A stretch of DNA of 36,230 nt from Clostridiales bacterium (GTDB taxonomy: Bacteria > Bacillota > Clostridia > Caldicoprobacterales > DTU083): contig DUSN01000009.1 of the NCBI GenBank assembly GCA_012842605.1, forward strand, positions 1 to 36,230. The letters are read 5' to 3'. Under the pieces are notes generated by a model. The model had not been told where the DNA came from. It saw only the letters and a list, made by a program, of their open reading frames with translations, and searched no databases. Below are positions 1 through 7,261 of this stretch, piece after piece; the stretch's first letter is position 1, and every line of letters begins with the position of its first letter. A program made the position numbers and the translations under genes.

Positions 1-212
1 CTAATACAAGAAAAGGCTATTGGAGAATATCCAACAGCCATATCCTGAGCATGTCATTAAACAACCAGACTCTCGCAAATCGAGGATACCTATTCTTTTC
101 TGATTATTATCGTAAAGTCTGCGTAAGCTAAGGAACCGCCGTATACGTGAACCGTTTGTACGGTGGTGTGAGAGGTCGGTAGGTGAATTTATCACCTACC
201 TCCTACTCGATT
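1..212 (+). mobile_element. 3' end of a group II intron (maturase tail, domains V and VI)
   Basis: Three elements sit in the right order: the C-terminus of an intron-encoded reverse transcriptase, a domain V hairpin and a domain VI hairpin. Domain V pairs 135-143 with 159-167 (nine pairs, one G-U), with a loop near 148-152; its upper stem has a T-T mismatch, so it may be slightly decayed. Domain VI pairs 170-175 with 202-208 and 178-186 with 192-200, leaving A205 bulged between CCT and CTC, which is the expected branch-point adenosine. The 3' splice site is predicted seven or eight bases further on, at 211-212. The 5' part lies outside the window, so completeness and mobility cannot be judged. 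The subclass was not assigned. Confidence 0.87.
3..131 (+). CDS. ltrA: Group II intron reverse transcriptase/maturase, C-terminal end (partial)
   Basis: The frame is open from the window edge to TAA at 129-131 and encodes 42 residues beginning NTRKGYWRISNSHIL, followed by LNNQTLANRGY. This matches the conserved end of group II intron maturases, where a TRKGYWR-type motif is followed by a short ALSN..L...G tail. The family reverse-transcribes the spliced intron RNA and helps it fold. The reverse transcriptase and thumb regions lie upstream of the window. The stop is four bases before domain V, the usual layout for an ORF in domain IV. Only the tail is visible, so activity cannot be assessed. 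Confidence 0.8.
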   Translation, partial: NTRKGYWRISNSHILSMSLNNQTLANRGYLFFSDYYRKVCVS

Positions 213-298
213 ACCCTAAAATCGAATTGCTGAGCTTATGCAGGTGATATTTAGCAAAGATATAAGCCAGATATATCTGAAAAATTGCTTCTTGCAGG

Positions 299-325
299 TT
301 GTTATTTTTGTATAGATGGTATAAT
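299..325 (+). promoter_or_regulatory. Candidate sigma-A promoter of spoVB
   Basis: A perfect TATAAT at 320-325 is preceded by TG one base upstream (an extended -10). A weak -35, TTGTTA, lies at 299-304 with a short 15-bp spacer. It is the only good -10 between the intron end and spoVB, giving a leader of about 55 bases. The rest of 213-386 shows no gene or other structure. SpoVB is made under sigma-E in B. subtilis, but I saw no sigma-E match here. Confidence 0.5.
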
Positions 326-386
326 ATTCAATAATAGCAGTGCTTCGTTATTTTGCAGCACTATGAAGCATAAGCAGGAGGTTTAT

Positions 387-2000
387 ATGACCAGAAAATC
401 TTTTATTAAGGGGGCAGCCATTCTTGCAGCCGCCGGTTTGATTTCAAAATTCATAGGTGCCTTATTCCGGATTCCTATGATGAACCTGATAGGTTCAACC
501 GGAATGAGCTATTATCAAATGGCTTATCCAATATATTCTTTTTTGCTGATAGTATCTACAGCAGGCATACCGACGGCAATCTCAAAACTGGTGGCAGAGA
601 ATATTGCACTGCGCAACTATCGTGATGCTCACAAGGTATTTCAACTGTCTGTAAGGCTTATGCTGATTATCGGATTGTCCACATTTTCACTCTTTTCTGC
701 AGGAAGCAGGTTGACAGCTAAAATTATGGGGGCAGAGGAAGCCTATTATTCCATATTGGCAATAGCTCCTTCTCTTGTATTCGTAACCCTGATTTCTTCT
801 TTCAGGGGTTACTTCCAGGGCATGCAATACATGACACCAACTGCATTGTCCCAGATAATTGAGCAGACAGGCAAACTTGTACTGGGCCTTTGGTTTGCTT
901 CCCTGTTTATCGACAGGGGACCGGAATACGGCGCAGCGGCAGCTGTTGTAGGCGTTACACTGAGTGAGGGTGCAGCCCTGGCGCTGCTGATGGGAATGTA
1001 CCAGAAAAAAAAGAAGGAGATTATATATAACATTCAGCATTCTCCCAGACCGCGTACTTCTGTTTCAAATCGTTCCATATTATCCCGGCTGATCATTATA
1101 TCGTTCCCTATTACTATCGGAGCATCCATTATGCCCCTGGTTAATGTGGCAGACTCTTTAATTGTTGTCAACCGCCTTGTTCAAATCGGATTTAGCGAGA
1201 GTCAGGCCAAGTCCTTATATGGAGTGCTGACAGGGGGAGCCAATCCGCTGATTAATTTTCCGGCGGTGCTGACTATAGCTCTGGCTATGAGCCTTGTCCC
1301 GGCTATATCAGAATCATATGCAAGCAGGGATCAAAAAGGCATTGCGCAAAAAACCTCAACCGGCATCCGGCTGACATTGCTGCTGGGGTTGCCTGCGGCT
1401 GCCGGCATGGCAGTTCTGTCCAGGCCTATATGTGCTTTGCTGTACAGCAGTCTGCCGGAATCCGAGATAACTGTTACCGGTGAAATTCTTGCCATTCTGT
1501 CTGTAGGTGTAATTTTCCTGACAATGGTGCAGACTTTAACTGCTATTCTCCAGGGCTTGAACAAAATGACGGTACCTGTCGGTAATCTGGCTATTGGTGC
1601 ATTGTTTAAGGTTGTTGTTACATACATACTTGTAGGCAACCCGGGTATTAATGTAAGAGGTGCTGCATTCGGCACCGTTGTTTGCTATGGGGTAGCTGCT
1701 GTGCTTGATCTTGCTGCCGTTGTACGGTATGCAAGAACACCTGTCCCGTTTATGGAGTTTATTGTAAAGCCGGTAATAGCAGTTTCTGTTATGTCACTAT
1801 CGGTGTATTTTGCCAATGGCTTTTTCAGCACAGTACTCAGTGCAAGCAAGGCTACCTTGTTGTCCATAGTTGTAGGTGTGGTGGTCTATGCAATAGTCTT
1901 GCTGGCTGCCGGCGCAATTAAGAAGCAGGATCTGGAACTGATGCCGGGAGGCAGAAAGCTGGGAAGGTTATTGCTGAAGTTAAAGCTTGTGCGAGATTAG
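387..2000 (+). CDS. spoVB: Stage V sporulation protein B, MOP-family lipid flippase
   Basis: A 537-residue polytopic membrane protein (about 14 hydrophobic segments) of the MATE/MOP superfamily, close to the 518 residues of B. subtilis SpoVB. The N-terminus MTRKSFIKGAAILAAAG and the following GLISKFIGALFRIPM are hallmarks of SpoVB. The family flips lipid-linked peptidoglycan precursors; SpoVB is needed for the spore cortex and acts in the forespore outer membrane. The start at 387 has AGGAGG at 376-381, five bases upstream. The frame is open back to 285, but that extension is unlike the family. It is followed 12 bases later by mazG, so the two are probably cotranscribed. An amino-sugar or polysaccharide exporter of the same superfamily is less likely given the neighbours. 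Confidence 0.93.
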   Translation: MTRKSFIKGAAILAAAGLISKFIGALFRIPMMNLIGSTGMSYYQMAYPIYSFLLIVSTAGIPTAISKLVAENIALRNYRDAHKVFQLSVRLMLIIGLSTFSLFSAGSRLTAKIMGAEEAYYSILAIAPSLVFVTLISSFRGYFQGMQYMTPTALSQIIEQTGKLVLGLWFASLFIDRGPEYGAAAAVVGVTLSEGAALALLMGMYQKKKKEIIYNIQHSPRPRTSVSNRSILSRLIIISFPITIGASIMPLVNVADSLIVVNRLVQIGFSESQAKSLYGVLTGGANPLINFPAVLTIALAMSLVPAISESYASRDQKGIAQKTSTGIRLTLLLGLPAAAGMAVLSRPICALLYSSLPESEITVTGEILAILSVGVIFLTMVQTLTAILQGLNKMTVPVGNLAIGALFKVVVTYILVGNPGINVRGAAFGTVVCYGVAAVLDLAAVVRYARTPVPFMEFIVKPVIAVSVMSLSVYFANGFFSTVLSASKATLLSIVVGVVVYAIVLLAAGAIKKQDLELMPGGRKLGRLLLKLKLVRD

Positions 2001-2012
2001 AAAGGAGCAGTT

Positions 2013-3482
2013 ATGAAACCAAAGATAACTATAGCAGGGCTAGGTACGGGCAAAGAAGATGAGATTACTTTAGGCGCATTAAAAGCGCTGGAACAGGGAG
2101 AGAGGGTAATTCTGCGCACAGAAAGGCATGGAATAGTACCGTACCTTCAGTCAAGAGGCATTACATATACAACTTTGGATGATACATATGAAACCAGTGA
2201 AACCTTTGATGATCTGTATTTAAGGATGATTAAGAGGATAATTGAGGCAGCGGAGGAGGGAGATGTTGTACTGGGCGTTCCCGGACATCCAATGGTCGGA
2301 GAAAGGTTAACCTTTGAGCTGTTGAAAGAACTGAATGACTCAGCATACAAAATAGAGGTGCTTCCCGGCATCAGTCATGCAGATTCGGTAACAGCACTGG
2401 TGCGCCGTGCGGGTGTGGAAGGTCTTAAAGTCCTGTCAGCAGCGGAGCTGCCGGCAGCACAGCTGGATCCGGGCCTGCCTACTGTAATTGTTGGATTGGA
2501 CAACGGCATTTTAGCATCTGAGCTGAAGCTCATGCTGACTGATATTTACCCGCCCGAGCTTATAGTGATCCTGACCAGGTTAAAGGAGGACGGGACTTCG
2601 GAGGCTGAAGAAATACCGCTGCATACCCTGGACCACTCCCGTGTATTTGACCATACAAGCTGTCTTTATTTGCCGGCTTTGGAATTAGGGGAACTGGAAT
2701 CCTACAGGTTCCGTCATCTGACAGAGATAATGGAAATATTGCGTGCGCCGGGCGGCTGTCCATGGGACAGGGAGCAGAATCACGAATCCCTGAAGCAATA
2801 CCTGATAGAAGAGACTTATGAGGTACTGGAAGCCATAGATATGCAGGATATGGACAAGCTGGCGGAGGAATTGGGAGATGTATTGCTGCAGGTAGTGTTT
2901 CATGCACAAATAGCAAAGGAACACGGTGAGTTTGATATTCATGATGTGATTTCCGGTGTTTGCCGTAAAATGATAAGCCGTCACACTCATATTTTCGGTG
3001 ATGTTAAGCTGAGTACAGCCGAACAAGTGGTAGACAACTGGGAAGCAATTAAGAAGAAAGAGAAAGGCTTGAAGAGTCAGACTCAGGTCCTCAGAGACAT
3101 ACCATCCAACCTTCCGGCATTAATGAGGAGTTACAAGGTTCAGAAGAAGGCTGCTCAGGTTGGCTTTGACTGGGACAGGGTAGAAGATGCTATGGCAAAA
3201 GCGGAGGAGGAATTCCGGGAGTTGAAGGAAGCATATTATTCCGGAACGGAAGAGGATATACGGGAAGAGATTGGAGATTTGCTTTTTGCTGTTGTTAATG
3301 TATGCAGGTTCTTAAAACAGGAACCTGAACTTGCTTTAACAGCGGCTACCGAAAAATTTATAAAACGATTTGCGTATATCGAGGAAAATGCAGACAAGCC
3401 TTTGGAGGAAATGACACTGGAAGAGATGGATTACCTGTGGAATCGTTCAAAAGAGGTATTTCGAAGCAAATCCGGTGTATAA
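2013..3482 (+). CDS. mazG: YabN-type fusion: tetrapyrrole methylase-like domain plus MazG pyrophosphohydrolase
   Basis: 489 residues, the same length as B. subtilis YabN. Residues 1-220 form a SAM-dependent tetrapyrrole (corrin/porphyrin) methylase-like domain beginning ITIAGLGTGKEDEITLGA. From about residue 240 a MazG domain starts with APGGCPWDREQ and then EETYEVLEAID and EELGDVLLQV, the acidic Mg-binding helices. A second, more degenerate MazG repeat spans about 375-460. MazG hydrolyses nucleoside triphosphates to monophosphate and pyrophosphate and is thought to clear aberrant nucleotides; the role of the methylase-like half is unknown. AAAGGAG at 2001-2007 precedes the ATG. Its place between spoVB and rqcP is conserved in Firmicutes, here interrupted by hup. 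Confidence 0.93.
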   Translation: MKPKITIAGLGTGKEDEITLGALKALEQGERVILRTERHGIVPYLQSRGITYTTLDDTYETSETFDDLYLRMIKRIIEAAEEGDVVLGVPGHPMVGERLTFELLKELNDSAYKIEVLPGISHADSVTALVRRAGVEGLKVLSAAELPAAQLDPGLPTVIVGLDNGILASELKLMLTDIYPPELIVILTRLKEDGTSEAEEIPLHTLDHSRVFDHTSCLYLPALELGELESYRFRHLTEIMEILRAPGGCPWDREQNHESLKQYLIEETYEVLEAIDMQDMDKLAEELGDVLLQVVFHAQIAKEHGEFDIHDVISGVCRKMISRHTHIFGDVKLSTAEQVVDNWEAIKKKEKGLKSQTQVLRDIPSNLPALMRSYKVQKKAAQVGFDWDRVEDAMAKAEEEFRELKEAYYSGTEEDIREEIGDLLFAVVNVCRFLKQEPELALTAATEKFIKRFAYIEENADKPLEEMTLEEMDYLWNRSKEVFRSKSGV

Positions 3483-3559
3483 TTTATGAAAAATATGGTA
3501 AGTATATAGTTAAAATTCCCTTACTTCTAAGGATTTGTTAAAAAAAACCTGAAAATCTA

Positions 3560-3579
3560 TGGAAATAAGGAGGAATTTC
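3560..3579 (+). promoter_or_regulatory. Small hairpin displaying a Shine-Dalgarno-like loop upstream of hup
   Basis: GGAAAT (3560-3565) pairs with ATTTCC (3574-3579), and the eight-base loop reads AAGGAGGA, a full SD sequence. No suitable start codon follows at normal spacing; the nearest ATG, at 3596, opens only a two-codon frame. The true hup SD is about 40 bases further on. It may be a coincidence in a 152-base gap that otherwise shows no clear promoter. Confidence 0.35.
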
Positions 3580-3634
3580 CAGAAAAATAGCGAATATGCT
3601 ATGAGAATTCATATTTATTAAGGAGGGTTCTATA

Positions 3635-3907
3635 GTGAACAAAGCTGAATTAATCTCTGCTGTAGCAGAAAAAAGCGAACTGACCAAAAAGGATGCAGAA
3701 AAGGCTATTAATGCTCTTGTATCCGTTATAACAGATGCTTTAGCCAACAACGACAAGGTACAATTGGTTGGGTTTGGCACCTTCGAAGTTAGGGAAAGAG
3801 CTGAGAGAAAGGGCAGAAATCCGCAGACCAAGGAAGAGATTGTAATTCCAGCTTCAAAAGCCCCTGTTTTCAAAGCAGGAAAGGCATTGAAAGATGCCGT
3901 ACAATAA
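3635..3907 (+). CDS. hup: HU-family histone-like DNA-binding protein
   Basis: 90 residues, the standard HU length. It starts [21 protein letters not shown] and carries the DNA-arm signature [20 protein letters not shown] followed by the [15 protein letters not shown] tail (here [14 protein letters not shown]). HU is a homodimeric nucleoid protein that bends DNA non-specifically. The start is GTG at 3635, supported by AAGGAGGG about eight bases upstream. It is followed directly by an intrinsic terminator. In many Clostridia hup sits beside mazG and the yabO-type S4 gene, whereas in B. subtilis hbs lies elsewhere. Confidence 0.97.
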   Translation: MNKAELISAVAEKSELTKKDAEKAINALVSVITDALANNDKVQLVGFGTFEVRERAERKGRNPQTKEEIVIPASKAPVFKAGKALKDAVQ

Positions 3908-3914
3908 AGTAAAG

Positions 3915-3937
3915 ACCGGGGATTCCCGGTTTTTTCT
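3915..3937 (+). terminator. Intrinsic terminator after hup
   Basis: ACCGGG (3915-3920) and CCCGGT (3925-3930) form a GC-rich hairpin with a GATT loop, followed at once by TTTTTTCTTT. It lies eight bases after the hup stop and separates hup from rqcP. Confidence 0.9.
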
Positions 3938-4037
3938 TTATTTATGGCTAAATATGCATACTGAGATTAGAATGACTGCCAGCGGCATCATCGATATAAC
4001 AGCATAAACTGCCGGTATAGGTATGGGAGTTGATTAT

Positions 4038-4277
4038 TTGAGACTGGATAAGTATCTTAAAGTATCAAGAATAATAAAACGCAGAACAGTGGCCAATGAA
4101 GTCAGCAGCCAGGGCAGAATCCAGATAAACGGCAGGGTTGCTAAGCCAAGCAGTGAAGTTAAGCCGGGAGACATAATCGCGATTCAGTTTGGTGACCGCA
4201 TACGTCAATATGAAGTCCTGGCAGTAGATGAGCATGTTACGAAAGAAAATGCAGTTCATATGTATCGAGAACTTTAA
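4038..4277 (+). CDS. rqcP: S4-domain ribosome-associated protein RqcP (YabO)
   Basis: A small S4 RNA-binding protein of 79 residues with the motif RLDKYLKVSRIIKRRTVANE, nearly identical in pattern to B. subtilis YabO. YabO, now RqcP, binds obstructed 50S subunits and helps RqcH add alanine tails during ribosome-associated quality control. An ATG at 4023 is in frame, but the family begins at MRLDK. TTG at 4038 follows GGGAG (4025-4029) by eight bases, so TTG is the better start. A terminator upstream means it needs its own promoter between 3938 and 4037, and none is obvious there. Confidence 0.9.
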   Translation: MRLDKYLKVSRIIKRRTVANEVSSQGRIQINGRVAKPSSEVKPGDIIAIQFGDRIRQYEVLAVDEHVTKENAVHMYREL

Positions 4278-4302
4278 TAATTAATAATTTGGTATTGCCT
4301 CC

Positions 4303-4347
4303 TGCAGTTGAGCTAATAATATTCATAGATTACCGGAATCAACTGCA
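4303..4347. repeat. Nine-base inverted repeat upstream of the SpoIID-like gene
   Basis: TGCAGTTGA (4303-4311) is repeated in inverted form as TCAACTGCA (4339-4347), separated by 27 bases that include an overlapping CCGGA/TCCGG pair. No T-run follows. It could be an operator or RNA structure within the 107-base gap between rqcP and the next gene. AAAGGAGG at 4365-4372 is the SD of the next gene. Confidence 0.45.
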
Positions 4348-4384
4348 TAATCCGGAAAAGGATTAAAGGAGGCGTATTTTAATT

Positions 4385-5431
4385 ATGTATTTAAAAACAA
4401 GCAGAATATATCTTATTATTGCTGTTCTGATTTTTGCCATTATCACAGCCGGCTGTACTGCACAGCGCAGGCCGAAGGAAGGCAAGCCCGACAGTATTGG
4501 ACAGCAGGATACTGAGAATACCCGCCAAACCAGGTTTCAGGGAAACGATAAGGTCCAAAAGCCCGAGCTGCCCGAACCTATCAGAACTGAGAAAAATAAA
4601 GAACCAAGCCTGAAAGTTTACATAGTTCAGGAAAAGCAAGTTAAAGAGATGCCCTTTGAAGAATATGTAGCAGGAGTGGTGGCAGGCGAAATTAAGAACG
4701 ATTGGCCGCTGGAAGCGATTAAAGCCCAGGCTATCATAGCCCGCACCTTTGTTTTGCAGTTTATTGACGAGAAAGGCCAGTCAAAATATGAGAATGCACA
4801 TGTGTCCACAGACATAGAGGAGGCGCAGGCGTGGAACAGCGGGGCTGTTAACGACAGGATAAGAAAGGCTGTAGAGGATACCAGGGGTCAGGTAATTGTT
4901 TATAATGGCGAATTTGCCCGCACCTGGTTTCATTCCAATGCAGGAGGGAAAACTGCAACTCCGAAGGAAGGCTTGAATTATAGGGATGAGGACCCGCCAT
5001 ATATCCAGGTAGTGGATTCGCCTGACACAAATGAGGCGGTGGAAGCTGATGCCAGGGAATGGACTGCTACCTTCCCGAAGTCCAAGGTTATTGCAGCTTT
5101 AAAGGATGCAGGCAAACCTGTTAAAGACTTCAAGAGCATTTCAATAGGCAAGAAAGGTCCTTCGGGAAGAGCCGTAACCATCCGTTTTGATGACACAGAG
5201 GTATCAGCTGCCGAGCTCAGGCTTGCACTGGGAACTACTGAAATGAGATCAACATTGCTGGATAAAATTGCTCTGGAAGGCGGCAATGTTGTAATGTCAG
5301 GGCGGGGATACGGCCATGGTGTAGGAATGTCACAATGGGGCGCCTACAATATGGCTCAAAACGGCAAAAGCGCAGAGGATATAATAAATCACTATTTCAA
5401 GGATGTAGATATCGTAAAAATGTGGCAATAA
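4385..5431 (+). CDS. SpoIID/LytB-domain lipoprotein (probable peptidoglycan lytic transglycosylase)
   Basis: 348 residues. A type II signal peptide ends in the lipobox ITAGC, with the lipidated cysteine at residue 24. A charged, proline-rich linker of about 50 residues follows, then a SpoIID domain. The segment FEEYVAGVVAGE corresponds to the SpoIID active-site region, with Glu102 as the likely catalytic acid, followed by ALKAQA..ART-like LEAIKAQAIIARTF. The conserved C-terminal motif GYGHGVGMSQWGA is intact. SpoIID cleaves glycan strands without stem peptides and works with SpoIIP and SpoIIM in engulfment. SpoIID itself has an N-terminal transmembrane anchor rather than a lipobox, so this is probably a paralogue; a SpoIID role cannot be excluded. 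A terminator follows. Confidence 0.85.
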   Translation: MYLKTSRIYLIIAVLIFAIITAGCTAQRRPKEGKPDSIGQQDTENTRQTRFQGNDKVQKPELPEPIRTEKNKEPSLKVYIVQEKQVKEMPFEEYVAGVVAGEIKNDWPLEAIKAQAIIARTFVLQFIDEKGQSKYENAHVSTDIEEAQAWNSGAVNDRIRKAVEDTRGQVIVYNGEFARTWFHSNAGGKTATPKEGLNYRDEDPPYIQVVDSPDTNEAVEADAREWTATFPKSKVIAALKDAGKPVKDFKSISIGKKGPSGRAVTIRFDDTEVSAAELRLALGTTEMRSTLLDKIALEGGNVVMSGRGYGHGVGMSQWGAYNMAQNGKSAEDIINHYFKDVDIVKMWQ

Positions 5432-5438
5432 AAATAAG

Positions 5439-5482
5439 GCACTATATGCCGCCAGGCATGCTGCGGGCATATAGTGCTTTTT
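5439..5482 (+). terminator. Intrinsic terminator after the SpoIID-like gene
   Basis: GCACTATATGCC (5439-5450) pairs perfectly with GGCATATAGTGC (5466-5477) around a 15-base loop, followed by TTTTT. It starts seven bases after the stop codon and isolates the SpoIID-like gene from yabP. Confidence 0.9.
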
Positions 5483-5495
5483 ATTTTGGCTGTCC

Positions 5496-5525
5496 GGCAT
5501 ATCGGCAGTATGACAGGCATATTAT
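5496..5525 (+). promoter_or_regulatory. Candidate sigma-E promoter of yabP-yabQ
   Basis: GGCATATC (5496-5503) resembles the sigma-E -35 box and CATATTAT (5518-5525) its -10 box (CATACA.T type), with a 14-bp spacer, the normal sigma-E distance. It lies between the upstream terminator and the yabP SD. yabP and yabQ are sigma-E genes in B. subtilis. No sigma-A boxes are seen here. Confidence 0.45.
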
Positions 5526-5563
5526 CAAATAAGGAAACTGTGTCTTTTTAAGGAGGAGAGATA

Positions 5564-5866
5564 ATGGTACGGGATCTGGATGACAAAAAGCTTGTCCGAG
5601 GCCGAAGCCACAGCATACTAATGGAGAATCGGGAACGGGTGACCATTACCGGGGTGCAGGATGTTGACAGCTTTGATGAAGGGTCGGTTCTGTTGGTGAC
5701 AGATCTTGGGTATATTACTCTGCATGGAATGGATCTGCATATCAGCAAACTTAACTTAGAGGAAGGCCAGCTTATTGTGGAAGGAGAAATAATTGGACTG
5801 GAATACAGCGATCATGAAGGCATGGGCAGCAAAGGCGGCGGATTCTTTAAGAAGCTGTTCAAATAA
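5564..5866 (+). CDS. yabP: Sporulation protein YabP
   Basis: 100 residues, the same length as B. subtilis YabP. It contains the family pattern HSILMENRERVTITGV, then SFDEGSVLLVTDLGYITLHG, then LNLEEGQLIVEGEI. The protein is small, soluble and beta-rich; in B. subtilis it is made in the mother cell and is needed for sporulation, with no defined molecular activity. AAGGAGG (5550-5556) sits seven bases before the ATG. yabQ follows after 15 bases, so the two form an operon. The basic, glycine-rich tail (GSKGGGFFKKLFK) is worth noting. Confidence 0.92.
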   Translation: MVRDLDDKKLVRGRSHSILMENRERVTITGVQDVDSFDEGSVLLVTDLGYITLHGMDLHISKLNLEEGQLIVEGEIIGLEYSDHEGMGSKGGGFFKKLFK

Positions 5867-5881
5867 GGAGGCGCCTTCCGA

Positions 5882-6364
5882 ATGCTTTCTGCTGATAGTC
5901 AAGCCTATGTATTTCTCTCTACGGTTTATGCCGGCTTTATAATAGGCTTTTTTTATGATTGCTGCAGGATTTTGCGAAAAATGGTCAGGGCAGGCATCGT
6001 GATAACCGGAATATTGGATTTATTGTTTTGGTCATTAATGGGTATGCTGTCGTTCCTGGTTATTTTCTATGTTAATGACGGTGATGTAAGGCTTTATACC
6101 ATTGCAGGTTTTGTCATCGGATGGATTTTATATGTGCTTACTCTAAGTCCCTTTGTTTTGAAAAGTCTTACCTGGATTTATAAAACATTGGCCGGAGCTA
6201 TTCAATGGCTGGTTAATGCTATACTCTGGCCTTTTCGCATGCTTTGGAAAGCAGTGAGCCGTCTTTTTGTCCGGCTGAAAAAGATCTTCACGCCATGGTT
6301 AAGCAAAATAAAACGCAAGATCAAGTCTATAATAAAAAAAACAGCTAAAAATCAAACTGAATGA
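5882..6364 (+). CDS. yabQ: Spore cortex biosynthesis membrane protein YabQ
   Basis: 160 residues with three or four hydrophobic segments in the first 110, then a very basic C-terminal tail rich in lysine and arginine. The N-terminus (QAYVFLSTVYAGFIIGFFYD) and the GDVRLYTIAGFVIGWILY stretch match YabQ. In B. subtilis YabQ sits in the membranes surrounding the forespore and is needed for cortex formation. This copy is shorter than B. subtilis YabQ (about 211 residues), as is common in Clostridia. The SD AAGGAGG (5865-5871) overlaps the yabP stop. Confidence 0.88.
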   Translation: MLSADSQAYVFLSTVYAGFIIGFFYDCCRILRKMVRAGIVITGILDLLFWSLMGMLSFLVIFYVNDGDVRLYTIAGFVIGWILYVLTLSPFVLKSLTWIYKTLAGAIQWLVNAILWPFRMLWKAVSRLFVRLKKIFTPWLSKIKRKIKSIIKKTAKNQTE

Positions 6365-6458
6365 TAGAGGAATTCCATTTTCTATGTAGAATGTATATAA
6401 TGATATTGTCACTTTCTTTCACTCAGACAGATATTACCAAAGCAAAGAAGGGAATACT

Positions 6459-6746
6459 ATGGCCAGAAAAAGATATGTGCTTAAACTGCGCACCAAGTTG
6501 TTACTGACAAGCTTGTTACTATTGTATTTCCTTTTCCTGTTCTTTCAGCAGTCCTTGGAAATGCAAAGCCAGCAGGATAAAATGCAGGAGCTTCAGCAAG
6601 CCATTTCTCAAGTACAGCTTGAAAATGAATCTCTCAGCCGTCAGATTGAACTTACTAAATCTGATGAATATATAGAACAGGCCGCGCGGGAGAAACTGGG
6701 CTGGGTTAAGGAAGGAGAAACCATTTTTATAGAAAAAAATCATTGA
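6459..6746 (+). CDS. divIC: Septum formation initiator, DivIC/FtsB family
   Basis: 95 residues with a typical bitopic layout: a short basic cytoplasmic tail, one transmembrane helix at about 13-30 (TKLLLTSLLLLYFLFLFF), a coiled coil at about 33-66 with Gln/Leu heptads, and the conserved end AAREKLGWVKEGETIF. DivIC joins FtsL and DivIB in the division complex that activates septal peptidoglycan synthesis. A -10-like TATAAT lies at 6396-6401, but I found no good -35. It is shorter than B. subtilis DivIC (125) and closer to FtsB in size. yabR follows after 18 bases. Confidence 0.9.
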   Translation: MARKRYVLKLRTKLLLTSLLLLYFLFLFFQQSLEMQSQQDKMQELQQAISQVQLENESLSRQIELTKSDEYIEQAAREKLGWVKEGETIFIEKNH

Positions 6747-6764
6747 GGAGGATGCTAGGTTTTT

Positions 6765-7178
6765 ATGTCGGTCGAGGTTGGACAAATTATGGAAGGTACC
6801 GTATCCGGCATTACAAATTTTGGTGCCTTTATTGAGCTGGGAGAAGGCAAAACAGGAATGGTGCATATATCCGAAATTGCTGATGCATATGTACGGGATA
6901 TACATTCCTATCTGAAGCTCAATGACAAGGTCAAAGTCAAAGTATTGTCCATAGATGAAAAGGGAAAGATCAGCCTATCTATTCGCCAAGCCATGCAGAT
7001 AAAGAAATCATCCAGGCCGGCTGACATAGATTGGAGCAAGGAACTTCGAGGCCCAACCGGAGGGACTTTTGAAGAGGTACTTTCAAAATTTATGAAGGAC
7101 AGCGAAGAACGGCTTCTGGATATCAAACGCAACCGGGAAGCTAAAAGAGGCGGCGGATACTCACGGGGAAGAGGCTGA
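6765..7178 (+). CDS. yabR: S1-domain RNA-binding protein YabR
   Basis: 137 residues. An S1 (OB-fold) RNA-binding domain fills residues 1-75, beginning MSVEVGQIMEGTVSGITNF and containing GAFIELGEGKTGMVHISE and VKVKVLSIDEKGKISLSIRQA. A low-complexity basic, glycine/arginine-rich tail follows. The family is a general RNA-binding or translation-associated protein conserved between divIC and spoIIE, with no defined target. The SD GAGGAGG is 13 bases from the ATG, longer than usual, but the MSVEVG start matches the family. No terminator is visible before the tRNA promoter. Confidence 0.92.
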   Translation: MSVEVGQIMEGTVSGITNFGAFIELGEGKTGMVHISEIADAYVRDIHSYLKLNDKVKVKVLSIDEKGKISLSIRQAMQIKKSSRPADIDWSKELRGPTGGTFEEVLSKFMKDSEERLLDIKRNREAKRGGGYSRGRG

Positions 7179-7228
7179 CAACCGGCATCCCCCAGGATAA
7201 TTGGGTTAAAATACCATAAAAAATAGTG

Positions 7229-7257
7229 TTGACTTCCTAATTAGTTTATTATAGAAT
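7229..7257 (+). promoter_or_regulatory. Sigma-A promoter of the tRNA operon
   Basis: TTGACT (7229-7234) and TAGAAT (7252-7257) are separated by 17 bases. Transcription would start near 7264, at the foot of a strong hairpin and about 40 bases before the first tRNA. Confidence 0.75.
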
Positions 7258-7261
7258 ATAA

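Noticed and set aside
1..195. Open frame on the - strand at the left edge
   Set aside because: It is antisense to the maturase tail and intron domains V and VI and resembles no protein family.
285..386. 34-residue N-terminal extension of SpoVB
   Set aside because: No SD, unlike the family, and it overlaps the predicted promoter; ATG 387 has AGGAGG.
3938..4022. Sigma-E-like boxes before rqcP (CATAAACT)
   Set aside because: The only -35-like partner is 11 bp away, too close for sigma-E.
5335..5532. 65-codon + strand frame overlapping the SpoIID-like 3' end
   Set aside because: It runs through the terminator hairpin, lacks an SD and has no family pattern.
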